Origin: Pseudomonas sp. JM0905a
GTDB lineage: Bacteria; Pseudomonadota; Gammaproteobacteria; Pseudomonadales; Pseudomonadaceae
Assembly (NCBI RefSeq): GCF_014700075.1
Contig: NZ_JACXBU010000006.1
Coordinates: 367,033 to 431,032, forward strand
DNA length: 64,000 bases
Direction: 5' to 3'
Shown here: piece after piece, positions 48,003-56,237 of the stretch
How the letters are laid out: each line of letters begins with the position of its first letter
How positions within the stretch are numbered: position 1 is the stretch's first letter
Position numbers and translations under genes: made by a program
The notes under the pieces: generated by a model
The model's input: the letters and a program-made list of their open reading frames with translations, nothing else
Databases searched by the model: none
Told to the model about the DNA's origin: nothing

Positions 48003-48887
48003 ATGCGTGTTTTCCTGCTTTTCATCTGCGGCTTGCTGGCCGCCTGCCAGAGCCTGCCGCCGGTACCCGCCTGGCAAAGCCCCGAGGGCCGCGATAGCGT
48101 CGACCTGGGCGTAATCCGTGACCTGCGCACCGGCGAACGACTGACGCCGGAGCAACTGGTCGACCGGCTCGCTGTCCAGCCGCGGGTGCTGGTCGGCGAG
48201 CAGCACGACAACCCGGACCACCATGCCTTGCAGCTGTGGTTGCTGGAGGCGCTGGAGTCCCGTCGTGGCCAGGGCAGCCTGCTGTTGGAAATGCTCGATC
48301 CCGAGCAACAGCCCAAGGTGGATGCCGTGCGCCAGGGGCCGCTGCCGGCGGACCTGCCTCAGTCGCTGGCCTGGAAGAAGAACTGGGACTGGGACCTGTA
48401 CGGCCCGATCGTCCGTCATGCGCTGGTGCAGCCGTACCCGCTGCTGGCTGCCAACCTCGACCGTAGCGAGATAAAACGCATCTACAAGGAGCGTCCGGTG
48501 TTGCAAGGCAAGCGCTCCACCGCCGATGCGGTACGCGGGCCGTTGCTGGAGCAGATTCGTGAATCCCACTGCGGAATGCTGCCGGAGTCCCAGATGCCGG
48601 CGATGCTGGCCGTGCAGCAGCAACGTGACCGGCGCATGGCCGAACGGCTGCTGGCGGCACCCGGCCCGGCCATGCTGTTCGCTGGCGCCTACCATGTGCG
48701 TCGCGACCTGGGCGTGTCCCTGCATCTGGCCGACCTGGGCAAGCCTGATGGCAGTGCGGTGCTGATCCTGTCTGAAGTTGGCAAGCCGGTGGAGCGGGGC
48801 GCAGCCGACTTCGTCTGGTACACCGCGGCGCTTCCGCCTATCGATCATTGTGCCGACATGCTCAAGCAGATGGCGCCGGCGCGCTGA
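48003..48887 (+). CDS. phuW: ChaN-family haem-associated lipoprotein (PhuW)
   Basis: Predicted outer- or inner-membrane lipoprotein of 294 residues, the sixth gene of the phu operon, 18 bp after phuV. The lipobox is LLAACQS, with the modified Cys15. The ChaN domain, which in Campylobacter binds stacked haems, has RVLVGEQHDNPDHHALQLWL near 55-75, SLLLEMLDPEQQPKVDAV and the C-terminal VRRDLGVSLHLADLG. The gene is called phuW in PAO1, from memory; its precise role there is unclear. It is followed by the terminator of convergent PrrF. Confidence 0.88.
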   Translation: MRVFLLFICGLLAACQSLPPVPAWQSPEGRDSVDLGVIRDLRTGERLTPEQLVDRLAVQPRVLVGEQHDNPDHHALQLWLLEALESRRGQGSLLLEMLDPEQQPKVDAVRQGPLPADLPQSLAWKKNWDWDLYGPIVRHALVQPYPLLAANLDRSEIKRIYKERPVLQGKRSTADAVRGPLLEQIRESHCGMLPESQMPAMLAVQQQRDRRMAERLLAAPGPAMLFAGAYHVRRDLGVSLHLADLGKPDGSAVLILSEVGKPVERGAADFVWYTAALPPIDHCADMLKQMAPAR

Positions 48888-48911
48888 GGTTCGAAATCAG
48901 AAATGGTGGGC

Positions 48912-48939
48912 AAAAAAAGACCCGGCAAACTGCCGGGTC
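48912..48939 (-). terminator. PrrF intrinsic terminator
   Basis: Minus-strand stem GACCCGGCA / TGCCGGGTC (arms 48931-48939 and 48919-48927) followed by seven T. It also faces the end of phuW. Confidence 0.9.
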
Positions 48940-49026
48940 CAAAACCGTGATTAGCCTGATGAGGAGATAATCTGAAGAGTCCGACTGCTTGGTCTCCCAG
49001 CTTACCGGCTGATCTCGCGATCAGTT
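48912..49026 (-). ncRNA. prrF: PrrF iron-responsive small RNA (single copy)
   Basis: About 115-nt Fur-regulated RNA, the Pseudomonas analogue of RyhB, which represses iron-using genes when iron is scarce. On the minus strand the RNA starts AACTGATCGCGAGATCAGCC, continues through GTCGGACTCTTCAGATTATC and CTCATCAGGCTAATCACGG, and ends in a GACCCGGCA/TGCCGGGTC terminator with seven T. This agrees with my memory of PrrF1/PrrF2 from P. aeruginosa. A Fur box lies over its promoter at 49032-49050. It lies at the same phuW/cbpA position, but only one copy is present, and no PrrH-type tandem. Confidence 0.9.
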
Positions 49027-49031
49027 GTGTT

Positions 49032-49050
49032 AATAATAACAATTCTCATT
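49032..49050 (-). promoter_or_regulatory. Fur box at the PrrF promoter
   Basis: Minus strand AATGAGAATTGTTATTATT, close to the Fur consensus repeat (TGAGAATTGTTATTA), located 6 bp upstream of the predicted PrrF start, where Fur would block RNA polymerase. Confidence 0.85.
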
Positions 49051-49113
49051 TTCAAGTCAAGCGCTGATTCGAGGGATTTCTTCATGCCTTGTTGCGCGAT
49101 GCCCTGAAAGCGG

Positions 49114-49139
49114 AAACCCCGGCCTTGTGCCGGGGTTTT
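49114..49139. terminator. Intrinsic terminator after cbpA
   Basis: Stem AAACCCCGGC (49114-49123) / GCCGGGGTTT (49129-49138) with TTGTG loop and T/A tracts on both sides; placed after the cbpA stop on the minus strand. Confidence 0.8.
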
Positions 49140-49162
49140 CATTTTCGGGTTTGGTGCCGGGG

Positions 49163-49963
49163 TCAGGCCCGCTCGGGCGACAGGCGTAACTGGGTGACTT
49201 CCTTGTTCAGCAGATCGATGCGGCGGGCCATGCTCTCGATGAGACTGTGGGCGATGCGCGGGTTGCTCTGCATCAGGCTGAGGAACTGCTCCTTGGGGAT
49301 CACCATCACGGTGCAGGCCTCGCTGGCCACCACCGTGGCGCTGCGCCGCTCCCGGGTGAACACGGCCATGGCGCCGAAGATCTCGTCCTTCTGAACGTCG
49401 CCCACCTTCTGCCCATCGACGTACGCCTCGGCGTGGCCCTCGATGATGATGAACACGTGGTCGGCTTCGTCGCCCTGGTGAATCAGCTCTTCGCCTGCGG
49501 AGAAGTGCTGGAAACCGGTAGAGGGACGAACGTCAGGCTGTTTCAGTCGGGCGACGGCGTCCGACAGCAGGGCGGTATGGCCCACCAGGTACTGGATGAA
49601 CAGTTCCTGGCGCTTTTCGTTGCCATAGATGTGCTTGAACACTTCACTGCGGCTAAATGGCAGCAGGCTGATGGGTTCGTCGCTGCTGTAGCGGCAGGAG
49701 GGGAGGTCGATGCCTTGGCGCAGCCCGATCAGGTCGCCCTCCTGCAGATAGAAGAGGGGGCGTTCGTCGACTATGGCGTGGATCAGGCCATTCTCGATCA
49801 GGAACAACTGGTTGCCCGGCAGCATCGGCGCCAGGTCCTCGACCTGTTCCAATCGCAGCGCGGAGCCGCTCGGTTCCAGCCCGTCGAGCAACTGCCCAGG
49901 GATGCTCTGCAGTCTGTTGATCAGCTGGTCGGCGTAGGCCGGTTGCTCCCCGAGTAGGTACAT
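49163..49963 (-). CDS. cbpA: Cyclic-nucleotide-binding protein CbpA
   Basis: 266 residues from ATG 49963 (MYLLGEQPAYADQLINRLQS), with AAGGAA upstream. Two cyclic-nucleotide-binding domains: a degenerate one at ~25-130 (LAPMLPGNQLFLIENGLIHA) and a more typical one at ~150-245 (FSAGEELIHQGDEADHVFII, then IFGAMAVFTRERRSATVVAS). In the second, the phosphate-binding cassette reads FGAMAVFTRERRSA, so Arg-Ser is kept but the usual Glu is Ala. It matches PAO1 PA4704 (CbpA, cAMP-responsive and Vfr-dependent, from memory). There is no output domain, so it acts through another protein. Confidence 0.9.
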   Translation of the reverse strand: MYLLGEQPAYADQLINRLQSIPGQLLDGLEPSGSALRLEQVEDLAPMLPGNQLFLIENGLIHAIVDERPLFYLQEGDLIGLRQGIDLPSCRYSSDEPISLLPFSRSEVFKHIYGNEKRQELFIQYLVGHTALLSDAVARLKQPDVRPSTGFQHFSAGEELIHQGDEADHVFIIIEGHAEAYVDGQKVGDVQKDEIFGAMAVFTRERRSATVVASEACTVMVIPKEQFLSLMQSNPRIAHSLIESMARRIDLLNKEVTQLRLSPERA

Positions 49964-50003
49964 GGCAGAAATTCCTTGAACTGACTGGAATGGCGTCGCA
50001 CAC

Positions 50004-50031
50004 GAAGGTCCCTGAAACAATAGGGACCTTC
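50004..50031. repeat. Strong hairpin upstream of cbpA
   Basis: Perfect 10-bp inverted repeat GAAGGTCCCT (50004-50013) / AGGGACCTTC (50022-50031). It lies between the TfoX-like gene and cbpA and has no T-tract, so it may be a weak terminator or an operator rather than a proven terminator. Confidence 0.5.
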
Positions 50032-50068
50032 GCCTAGCTCGTAAATCTCTCTTGGCGGAGGTTGTGAG

Positions 50069-50341
50069 CTAGCTCTTGTTGTTGGCGCCTGGAGTGTCCA
50101 GTTGATGGTTCAGCTCTGCCTTGTGGCCGGGGGGCAGGTCATTCCAGTGAATATCCAGAAGGGCTCCCTCGATGGCGTAGAGCAGTACTTTCGAGGCCCT
50201 GAATCCCCTGGCCCGAACAGCCTTGTAGGCGCCGACCGCACCGAGCCGGCGCAGGTCGGAGGCACTGTGGATGCCGACGGCATGCAGCCACTGTGCTGAA
50301 GTCTTGCCCAGGTTCTTCATGTGTTGCAGTTCGTCGTTCAT
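50069..50341 (-). CDS. TfoX C-terminal-domain protein
   Basis: Small protein of 90 residues from ATG 50341 (MNDELQHMKNLGKTSAQWLH), chosen because AAGGAGG is 5 bp upstream. The TfoX/Sxy C-terminal fold (helix-hairpin-helix like) is visible as LGKTSAQWLHAVGIHSASDL, LRRLGAVGAYKAVRARG and LLYAIEGALLDIHWNDLPPG. It lacks the N-terminal TfoX domain, so it is not a full competence regulator. It is upstream of cbpA on the same strand, about 105 bp apart. Function unknown. Confidence 0.85.
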   Translation of the reverse strand: MNDELQHMKNLGKTSAQWLHAVGIHSASDLRRLGAVGAYKAVRARGFRASKVLLYAIEGALLDIHWNDLPPGHKAELNHQLDTPGANNKS

Positions 50342-50590
50342 CGAGCCTCCTTGCGATGGATTGGGCGCGAGAGGGGCAGGGCTGTGGATAAGTGTAGCGG
50401 CCATTCGTAGCGCGTGGCCTTGTGCTATCGCTCAATCCTCGTGCGCTTCCTGCACGGATAACGATCACTGCTGACGATAGGGCGGGTCGCTTCGTTCGGG
50501 CAGAGGTGCCAACCGCCGGCGAGGATGTCGGCAATTGGAGGGAGAAGATCCTGCTGCGTGGCTGAGGGCGACTCAGCCGGCAGTATAGAA

Positions 50591-50617
50591 GCCGCGCCGG
50601 ATGTTGCCCGACGCGGC
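50591..50617 (-). terminator. Terminator-like hairpin after the kinase-like gene
   Basis: Stem GCCGCG/CGCGGC with inner CCGG/CCGA pairs around ATGTTG, near the gene stop at 50627. Its minus-strand tail is TTCTAT, so it is only a moderate candidate. Confidence 0.5.
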
Positions 50618-50626
50618 GTAGGAGGG

Positions 50627-52186
50627 TCAGACGCCCGGCAGATGCTGGCGGATGAGCTCCACCAGACCGTCGAGGCTGGCGGCCTGATCGGTATCGATGC
50701 GCTTGCTTTGCGCCTGCTCGTTCGCATCCAGGGGTTCGCGGCTGGCCAGTTGTGCACGCACCACTTCCATGGTGGCGTCGGACGGGTCGCTGCCTTCGGC
50801 CTGGCGCTGGGCCAGCCAGGATTCAATCACCGCCTCCGGTGCGTGGCAGTCGAGGATCAGGAACGGCGTACCGGTCTCCTCGGCGACCTTGCGTGCAGCC
50901 TTGCGCTGGTCCTGCTTGAGGAAGGTCGCATCGATGACCACCGGGAAGCCAGCGTGCAGGGCAATACGCGCCAGCTGGTTCAGGTGCTCGTAGGTCGCGG
51001 AGCTGGCATCGGTGCTATAGATGCCGGCCTGCAGACCTTCGCTGCCTTGCTGCTGTTCACCGAACAGACGCTTGCGTTCGACGTCCGAGCGCAAGCGGAT
51101 GGCGCCAAGGGCTTCCACCAGGCGCAGCGCCACATGGCTCTTGCCCGAGGCAGATACGCCACTGGTAATGGCCAGGAACGGCGAGGGGATGGCGCTGTAG
51201 CTTTCCGCCAGCCCGGCGTAGTTGCGGTACTGGCGAAGCGTGGCGGCCTTCTGCACCGCGTCGGGCTGGTGGGCCAGGCTGAACAGCGCGATCTTGGCGC
51301 GGACCAGTGCGCGATAGGCCTTGTAAAAGTTGAGCAGCTCCAGGCCCTCGTAGTCGCCGGTGTGCTCCAGGTACTGGCTGACCAGGCGGCGGGAGAGAGA
51401 CTTGAGGCCACGATCTTCCAGGTCCATGGCGATGAAGGCGGTATCGGCGTAGACGTCGGTGAAGCGGAAGGGCTCGTTGAACTCGATGCAGTCGAAGATC
51501 ACGACCTCGCCATCGATCAGAGTGGCGTTGCCCAGGTGGATATCACCGTGGCATTCGCGGATGAAACCTTCCTGCTTGCGGCGCGCCAGCAGCGGTTTGA
51601 GTCGCTCGTGGCTGCTCTCGGCCCAGGCTTCCAGGGCGTCCAGTTGTTGCAGGTCGGCCTTATCGCTCAGCATCGGGCGGATCTGCTCGAAGTTCTGGCG
51701 CACCGGCATCATCACCGCATCAGGAGTGCCCAGCGGGTGCTCGACGGCCACTTTCGGGGCGGCCATGTGGAAGCTGGCGATCTGCCCGGCGAGGGCGTCG
51801 ATATGAGCGGGGGTCAGTTCGCCGCGGGCCTGCATGGCGCTGAGCAGGTTTTCCTGGGGGAACTGGCGCATCTTCAGTACGTACTCGATGGCCGGACCTT
51901 CGCCGCCGATCTGCGGGGCCTCGGCGCTGCCGGTGATCGGCAGGACTTCGAGGTAGAGGCCGCGGGTCAGACGCTGATTGAGGCGCAGTTCCTCTTCGCA
52001 GAAGTGCCTGCGGTCTTCCAGTCTGGTGAAATCGAGGAAGCCGAAGTTCACGGGCTTCTTCACCTTATATACGTAGCTGCCGGTCAGCAGCACCCAGGAG
52101 ATGTGCGTCTCGATCACCTGGAACCCGTCTACCGCATGGGGGTAGAGGGCGGGGTTCTGCAGGGCGGCTATCAGGGACTGGCTCAC
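50627..52186 (-). CDS. Fused aminoglycoside-phosphotransferase-like and P-loop kinase-like protein
   Basis: 519 residues with two modules. The N-terminal half (~1-330) is a protein-kinase-fold phosphotransferase: VYKVKKPVNFGFLDF-type Lys region near 40 and the catalytic HGDIHLGNATLIDG then IFDCIEF near 210-235. The C-terminal half (~335-519) is a P-loop nucleotide kinase with Walker A ITSGVSASGKSHVALRL, followed by LRSDVERKRLFGE and FPVVIDATFLKQDQRKAA. Such fusions are widespread but uncharacterised. There is no antibiotic-resistance context here, so an aminoglycoside substrate should not be assumed. Divergent from mrcB with a 115-bp gap. Confidence 0.8.
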   Translation of the reverse strand: MSQSLIAALQNPALYPHAVDGFQVIETHISWVLLTGSYVYKVKKPVNFGFLDFTRLEDRRHFCEEELRLNQRLTRGLYLEVLPITGSAEAPQIGGEGPAIEYVLKMRQFPQENLLSAMQARGELTPAHIDALAGQIASFHMAAPKVAVEHPLGTPDAVMMPVRQNFEQIRPMLSDKADLQQLDALEAWAESSHERLKPLLARRKQEGFIRECHGDIHLGNATLIDGEVVIFDCIEFNEPFRFTDVYADTAFIAMDLEDRGLKSLSRRLVSQYLEHTGDYEGLELLNFYKAYRALVRAKIALFSLAHQPDAVQKAATLRQYRNYAGLAESYSAIPSPFLAITSGVSASGKSHVALRLVEALGAIRLRSDVERKRLFGEQQQGSEGLQAGIYSTDASSATYEHLNQLARIALHAGFPVVIDATFLKQDQRKAARKVAEETGTPFLILDCHAPEAVIESWLAQRQAEGSDPSDATMEVVRAQLASREPLDANEQAQSKRIDTDQAASLDGLVELIRQHLPGV

Positions 52187-52301
52187 GGGCGTTCCTTGTT
52201 CGGTAGCTGTGGAAGCCCGGCATTATCGCCTCTGAGCGACGCCCTGCAAACCGTCAGGGCGTGCCTGTTGGCTGTGGATAAAGTGCGTATAATGCGCCGC
52301 C

Positions 52302-54620
52302 ATGACACGTCCCCGCTCTCCCAAATCCCGTTCTAAACGCCGTTCCAGCAGCCTTCGCCCATGGTTGGGCTGGGCTTTCAAACTGGGCCTGGTAGGCCTG
52401 GTGATTCTGGCCGGTTTCGCCATCTATCTCGACGCCGTGGTGCAGGAGAAATTCTCCGGCAAGCGCTGGACGGTGCCGGCCAAGGTCTACGCGCGTCCGC
52501 TGGAGCTGTTCGTCGGCCTGAAACTATCCAAGGACGACTTCCTGAAGGAACTGGACGCCCTCGGCTATCGGCGCGAAAGCGTGTCCAACGGTCCGGGTGC
52601 CGCTTCGGTGTCGGGCAGTACCGTCGAGCTGAATACCCGTGGCTTCCAGTTCTATGAGGGCGCCGAGCCGGCTCAGCGCGTACGTGTGCGTTTCTCCGGC
52701 GACTTCGTGGCCGGGCTGAATCAGGCCAGCGGGGCGGACCTGGCGGTCGCGCGCCTGGAACCCCTGCTGATCGGTGGCCTCTATCCTGCTCATCATGAAG
52801 ACCGTGTGCTGATCAAGCTGGATCAGGTGCCGGCCTACCTGGTGGAAACCCTGGTGGCGACCGAAGACCGTGAGTTCTTCAATCACCACGGCGTGTCCAT
52901 CAAGTCCATCGCGCGTGCGTTCTGGGTCAACGCCACCGCCGGTGAACTTCGCCAGGGCGGCAGTACGCTGACGCAGCAGTTGGTGAAGAACTTCTACCTG
53001 ACCAGCGAGCGCAGCATCTCCCGCAAGGCCACCGAAGCCATGATGGCGGTGTTGCTGGAGCTGCATTACGACAAGCGTGAAATCCTCGAGGCTTATCTCA
53101 ATGAGGTATTCCTAGGTCAGGACGGTCAGCGCGCCATTCACGGCTTCGGCCTCGCCAGCCAGTACTTCTTCAGTCAGCCCCTGGCTGAATTGAAGGTGGA
53201 TCAGATCGCGTTGCTGGTGGGCATGGTCAAGGGGCCCTCCTACTACAACCCCCGCCGATTCCCGGAGCGAGCGCTGGAGCGTCGCAACCTGGTGATCGAT
53301 CTGCTTGCCGAGCAGAACGTGATCACGCCAGCCGAAGCCGTCGCAGCCAAGGCGAAACCCCTCGGCGTGAGCAAGCGCGGCAGCCTGGCGGACAGCTCCT
53401 ACCCGGCCTTCCTCGATCTGGTGAAACGCCAGTTGCGCGAGGATTACCGCGAAGAAGACCTGACGGAGGAAGGTCTGCGCATCTTCACCAGCTTCGACCC
53501 CATCCTGCAGTCCAAGGCGGAAACCTCGCTGAACGAGACCCTGAAACGCCTGGAAGGGCGCAAGGGTGTCGATCAGGTGGAATCGGCCATGGTCGTAAGC
53601 AACCCGGAAACCGGAGAAATCCAGGCGCTGATCGGCAGCCGACAGCCGCGCTTCGCCGGCTTCAACCGTGCGGTGGACGCCGTTCGCCCCATTGGTTCGC
53701 TGATCAAACCGGCTGTCTATCTCACCGCCCTCGAACGCCCGAGCCAATACACCCTGACCAGTTGGGTCGCAGACGAACCCTTCTCGGTGAAGGGACAGGA
53801 CGGCCAGGTATGGCGTCCGCAGAACTATGATCGCCGCGCCCACGGCACCATCTACCTGTACCAGGGGCTGGCGAACTCCTACAACCTGTCGACTGCCAAG
53901 CTCGGTCTGGAACTGGGCGTACCCAATGTGCTCAAAACCCTTGAGAGACTGGGAGTTTCCCGCGAGTGGCCGGCTTACCCCTCGATGCTCCTCGGTGCAG
54001 GTGCGCTGAGCCCGATGGAAGTGGCGACCATGTATCAGACCCTGGCGAATGGCGGATTCAACACCCCCCTTCGGGCAATTCGCAGCGTGCTGACGGCAGA
54101 GGGTGAACCGCTCAAGCGCTACCCCTTCCAGATTCAGCAACGCTTCGATCCGGGTGCCATCTACCTGGTGCAGAACGCGATGCAGCGTGTGATGCGCGAA
54201 GGTACTGCGCGGTCGGTGTACAGCCAGTTGCCGTCGTCCCTGACCCTGGCGGGCAAGACCGGTACCACCAACGATTCGCGGGACAGCTGGTTTGCCGGCT
54301 TCAGCCAGGATCTGCTGGCGGTGGTCTGGCTGGGGCGCGATGATAACGGCAAGACGCCGCTGACCGGGGCAACCGGTGCGCTGCAGGTCTGGACCAGTTT
54401 CATGCGCAAGGCCGACCCGCTGCCGCTGGACATGCCGATGCCGGATAACGTGGTGCAGGCGTGGATTGACCCGCACAGCGGCCAGGGTTCCGACCCGAGC
54501 TGCCCCGGTGCGGTCCAGATGCCCTACATTCGTGGCAGTGAACCCGTCCCAGGCGCGGCTTGCGGCATGGGAGCTCCCGTGGACTCGGTGATGGACTGGG
54601 TTCGCGGTTGGATGCAATGA
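52302..54620 (+). CDS. mrcB: Penicillin-binding protein 1B
   Basis: Bifunctional peptidoglycan synthase. 772 residues. A short basic cytoplasmic start is followed by one membrane helix (~25-47). The transglycosylase domain near 180-350 has the catalytic Glu in TLVATEDREFFNHHG and the RQGGSTLTQQLVKNFYL motif. The transpeptidase domain has the SxxK motif PIGSLIKPAVYL near 466, SYNLST near 520 (SxN) and LAGKTGTTND near 651. It is directly followed by its expected activator gene lpoP (16 bp). Confidence 0.97.
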   Translation: MTRPRSPKSRSKRRSSSLRPWLGWAFKLGLVGLVILAGFAIYLDAVVQEKFSGKRWTVPAKVYARPLELFVGLKLSKDDFLKELDALGYRRESVSNGPGAASVSGSTVELNTRGFQFYEGAEPAQRVRVRFSGDFVAGLNQASGADLAVARLEPLLIGGLYPAHHEDRVLIKLDQVPAYLVETLVATEDREFFNHHGVSIKSIARAFWVNATAGELRQGGSTLTQQLVKNFYLTSERSISRKATEAMMAVLLELHYDKREILEAYLNEVFLGQDGQRAIHGFGLASQYFFSQPLAELKVDQIALLVGMVKGPSYYNPRRFPERALERRNLVIDLLAEQNVITPAEAVAAKAKPLGVSKRGSLADSSYPAFLDLVKRQLREDYREEDLTEEGLRIFTSFDPILQSKAETSLNETLKRLEGRKGVDQVESAMVVSNPETGEIQALIGSRQPRFAGFNRAVDAVRPIGSLIKPAVYLTALERPSQYTLTSWVADEPFSVKGQDGQVWRPQNYDRRAHGTIYLYQGLANSYNLSTAKLGLELGVPNVLKTLERLGVSREWPAYPSMLLGAGALSPMEVATMYQTLANGGFNTPLRAIRSVLTAEGEPLKRYPFQIQQRFDPGAIYLVQNAMQRVMREGTARSVYSQLPSSLTLAGKTGTTNDSRDSWFAGFSQDLLAVVWLGRDDNGKTPLTGATGALQVWTSFMRKADPLPLDMPMPDNVVQAWIDPHSGQGSDPSCPGAVQMPYIRGSEPVPGAACGMGAPVDSVMDWVRGWMQ

Positions 54621-54636
54621 ACCGAGAGGATGAAAC

Positions 54637-55437
54637 GTGAGTAAAGCCTGGATTCCCGCCCTTGCGGCAGCCGCACTGCTGGCCGGTTGCGCCACCCCGC
54701 AGCGGGGCGCCATTCCCGTGGTCGATTCCGGCGCGCCCTTGTCCGAACTTGAGCAGGGCAGTTCAAATCGCGGTGGCTACAATCCGGCGCCCGCCGCGCC
54801 GCGCAGCATGCCCGAAGATTCCGGCGTAGTGGTGATGGTACCGGGTGCCAATTCCGGCGCTCCCATCGCGGCTCCCGCTCCCAGCGCACCCATCAGCGGC
54901 AGCATCACCAGCGGTGGGATCACCCCCGGCCCCATCACCAATGGCCCCATCACCAATGGCCCCATCACCAATGGCCCGGCCGCGAGCGCCCCCAGCGTGC
55001 CGAGCTATGGTGCATCCAGTTCCACCTATGGTTCGCCGAGCTACAGCGCTCCGGCACCCATCGCTCCGACGGGTATTCCCGGTAACGCGGGTGGCCTGGC
55101 GGCTGACGAGCAACTCGATGGTCCGGTCCTGGCGCTGCTGACCACGGCCCAGCAACAGCAGGGTGGCGGTGATCTTAATGGTGCGGCCGCCAGCCTGGAG
55201 CGTGCCCAGCGCATCGCTCCGCGCGAACCCCAGGTCCTCTATCGCCTGGCTGAAGTGCGCATGGCTCAGGGCGATGCGGCTCAGGCTGAGCAATTCGCTC
55301 GCCGCGCGCTGACCTACTCCAATGGTCGTCCAGCCCTGCAGGCCAGCCTGTGGGATCTGATCGCACGTTCCCGTGACCGCCAGGGCGATCCGTCCGGCGC
55401 TGCACTGGCTCGTGACAAAGCCAAGGTCAACCTGTAA
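54637..55437 (+). CDS. lpoP: Lipoprotein LpoP, activator of PBP1B
   Basis: Predicted outer-membrane lipoprotein of 266 residues from GTG 54637. The lipobox LLAGCATPQ places the modified Cys at residue 18. A low-complexity Pro/Ala/Gly/Ser linker (~20-150) contains the triple GPITN repeat encoded by a 15-bp DNA repeat (54931-54975). The C-terminal ~110 residues have a TPR pair: DLNGAAASLERAQRIAPREP and DAAQAEQFARRALTYSNGRP. In P. aeruginosa LpoP (PA4699) stimulates PBP1B through its TPR domain. Adjacency to mrcB supports the assignment. Confidence 0.92.
   Translation: MSKAWIPALAAAALLAGCATPQRGAIPVVDSGAPLSELEQGSSNRGGYNPAPAAPRSMPEDSGVVVMVPGANSGAPIAAPAPSAPISGSITSGGITPGPITNGPITNGPITNGPAASAPSVPSYGASSSTYGSPSYSAPAPIAPTGIPGNAGGLAADEQLDGPVLALLTTAQQQQGGGDLNGAAASLERAQRIAPREPQVLYRLAEVRMAQGDAAQAEQFARRALTYSNGRPALQASLWDLIARSRDRQGDPSGAALARDKAKVNL
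54931..54975 (+). repeat. Tandem 15-bp repeat (3 copies) in lpoP
   Basis: Three exact copies of CCCATCACCAATGGC in tandem, encoding the repeated ITNGP in the linker of LpoP. A 15-bp unit keeps the frame, so copy number can vary without a frameshift. Confidence 0.9.
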
Positions 55438-55766
55438 TGGACCCGCGTTGCGTCAGCATCGCCGACCAGCTCCTGCTCATCGAGCAGGAGCTGCGTAGTC
55501 TTGGCTGGTGGGACGAGGTATCGCCCAGCGATGATGCCCTGGCCAGCCAGACGCCTTTCTGCGTGGACACCCTGGCCTTCGAGCAGTGGCTGCAGTGGAT
55601 CTTCCTGCCGCGCATGAAGGTCATCCTGGAGAATGACCTGGAGCTGCCTCACGCGTCGGGTATCCGCGCCATGGCGGAGGAGGTCTACCGGGAGCGGCTC
55701 AGAGAAGTGGGGCGGCTGCTCGATGCCCTGGGAGCGTTCGACCGGTTGATAGGCGGGGCGAACTGA
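55437..55766 (+). CDS. YqcC family protein
   Basis: 109 residues. The start ATG shares one base with the lpoP stop codon (TAATG), which indicates coupling to lpoP. Family-type sequence is DQLLLIEQELRSLGWWDEVS at the N-terminus, followed by FCVDTLAFEQWLQWIFLPRM. The protein is helical, with no signal peptide or membrane segment. Function is unknown; E. coli yqcC is next to truC. I see no catalytic motif. Confidence 0.85.
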   Translation: MDPRCVSIADQLLLIEQELRSLGWWDEVSPSDDALASQTPFCVDTLAFEQWLQWIFLPRMKVILENDLELPHASGIRAMAEEVYRERLREVGRLLDALGAFDRLIGGAN

Positions 55767-55778
55767 GGCGACGACGCC

Positions 55779-56237
55779 TCAGTTGCAGTTCTCACTGATC
55801 GCCTTCTCGGCGTCCTTGATCCGGGACTGCCGCTCTTCTTCGCTCAGGCGGCGCATTTCACCGTTCACTTCTGTGCGCAGTCGCGGGTTGTTCTGCAGTT
55901 GCGCCAGATTGGTACGGATGTTGTCGCAGTACTTGCGGCGCTCCGCTTCCTGAGTTGCCACTTCCGCCTTCACTTTTTCGTCGATGGCTTTCTGGTCGCC
56001 TACCGGCTTGCTCGCAGGTTGTGACGCTTGCTGCTGTTCGATTTCGCTGTCCAGAAGCGGCAGGCTGGGGCGCGGCTTCGGCACCGAGGTATTCACGCTG
56101 GTGGCTTCCTGGCCGTCCGGCGGCTGTGCGCCGAAGTGGGTAACGCCCTGGGCATCGACCCATTTGTAGACTTGGCCGGCCATGGCAGACGTGGCCAGTG
56201 CCAGCAACAGGCTGCCGGCGAAAATCATGCGATGCAT
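55779..56237 (-). CDS. DUF4124 domain periplasmic protein
   Basis: 152 residues. The signal peptide MHRMIFAGSLLLALATSAMA is followed by the DUF4124 core GQVYKWVDAQGVTHFGAQPP (aromatic beta motif KWVDxxGVTHF) and a helical, charged C-terminal part with EVNGEMRRLSEEERQSRIKD. It converges with the YqcC gene, 12 bp apart. DUF4124 proteins are common in proteobacterial envelopes and have no assigned function. Confidence 0.85.
   Translation of the reverse strand: MHRMIFAGSLLLALATSAMAGQVYKWVDAQGVTHFGAQPPDGQEATSVNTSVPKPRPSLPLLDSEIEQQQASQPASKPVGDQKAIDEKVKAEVATQEAERRKYCDNIRTNLAQLQNNPRLRTEVNGEMRRLSEEERQSRIKDAEKAISENCN

Noticed and set aside
49051..49162. A second PrrF copy beside the first
   Set aside because: The region contains only a terminator and no second AACTG...GGACTC sequence or Fur box.
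50627..52186. Aminoglycoside resistance gene
   Set aside because: The N-terminal half has the phosphotransferase fold, but it is fused to a kinase in conserved core synteny, with no mobile context.
53112..54713. 533-codon minus-strand frame across mrcB
   Set aside because: Antisense shadow; mrcB has all GT51 and transpeptidase motifs.
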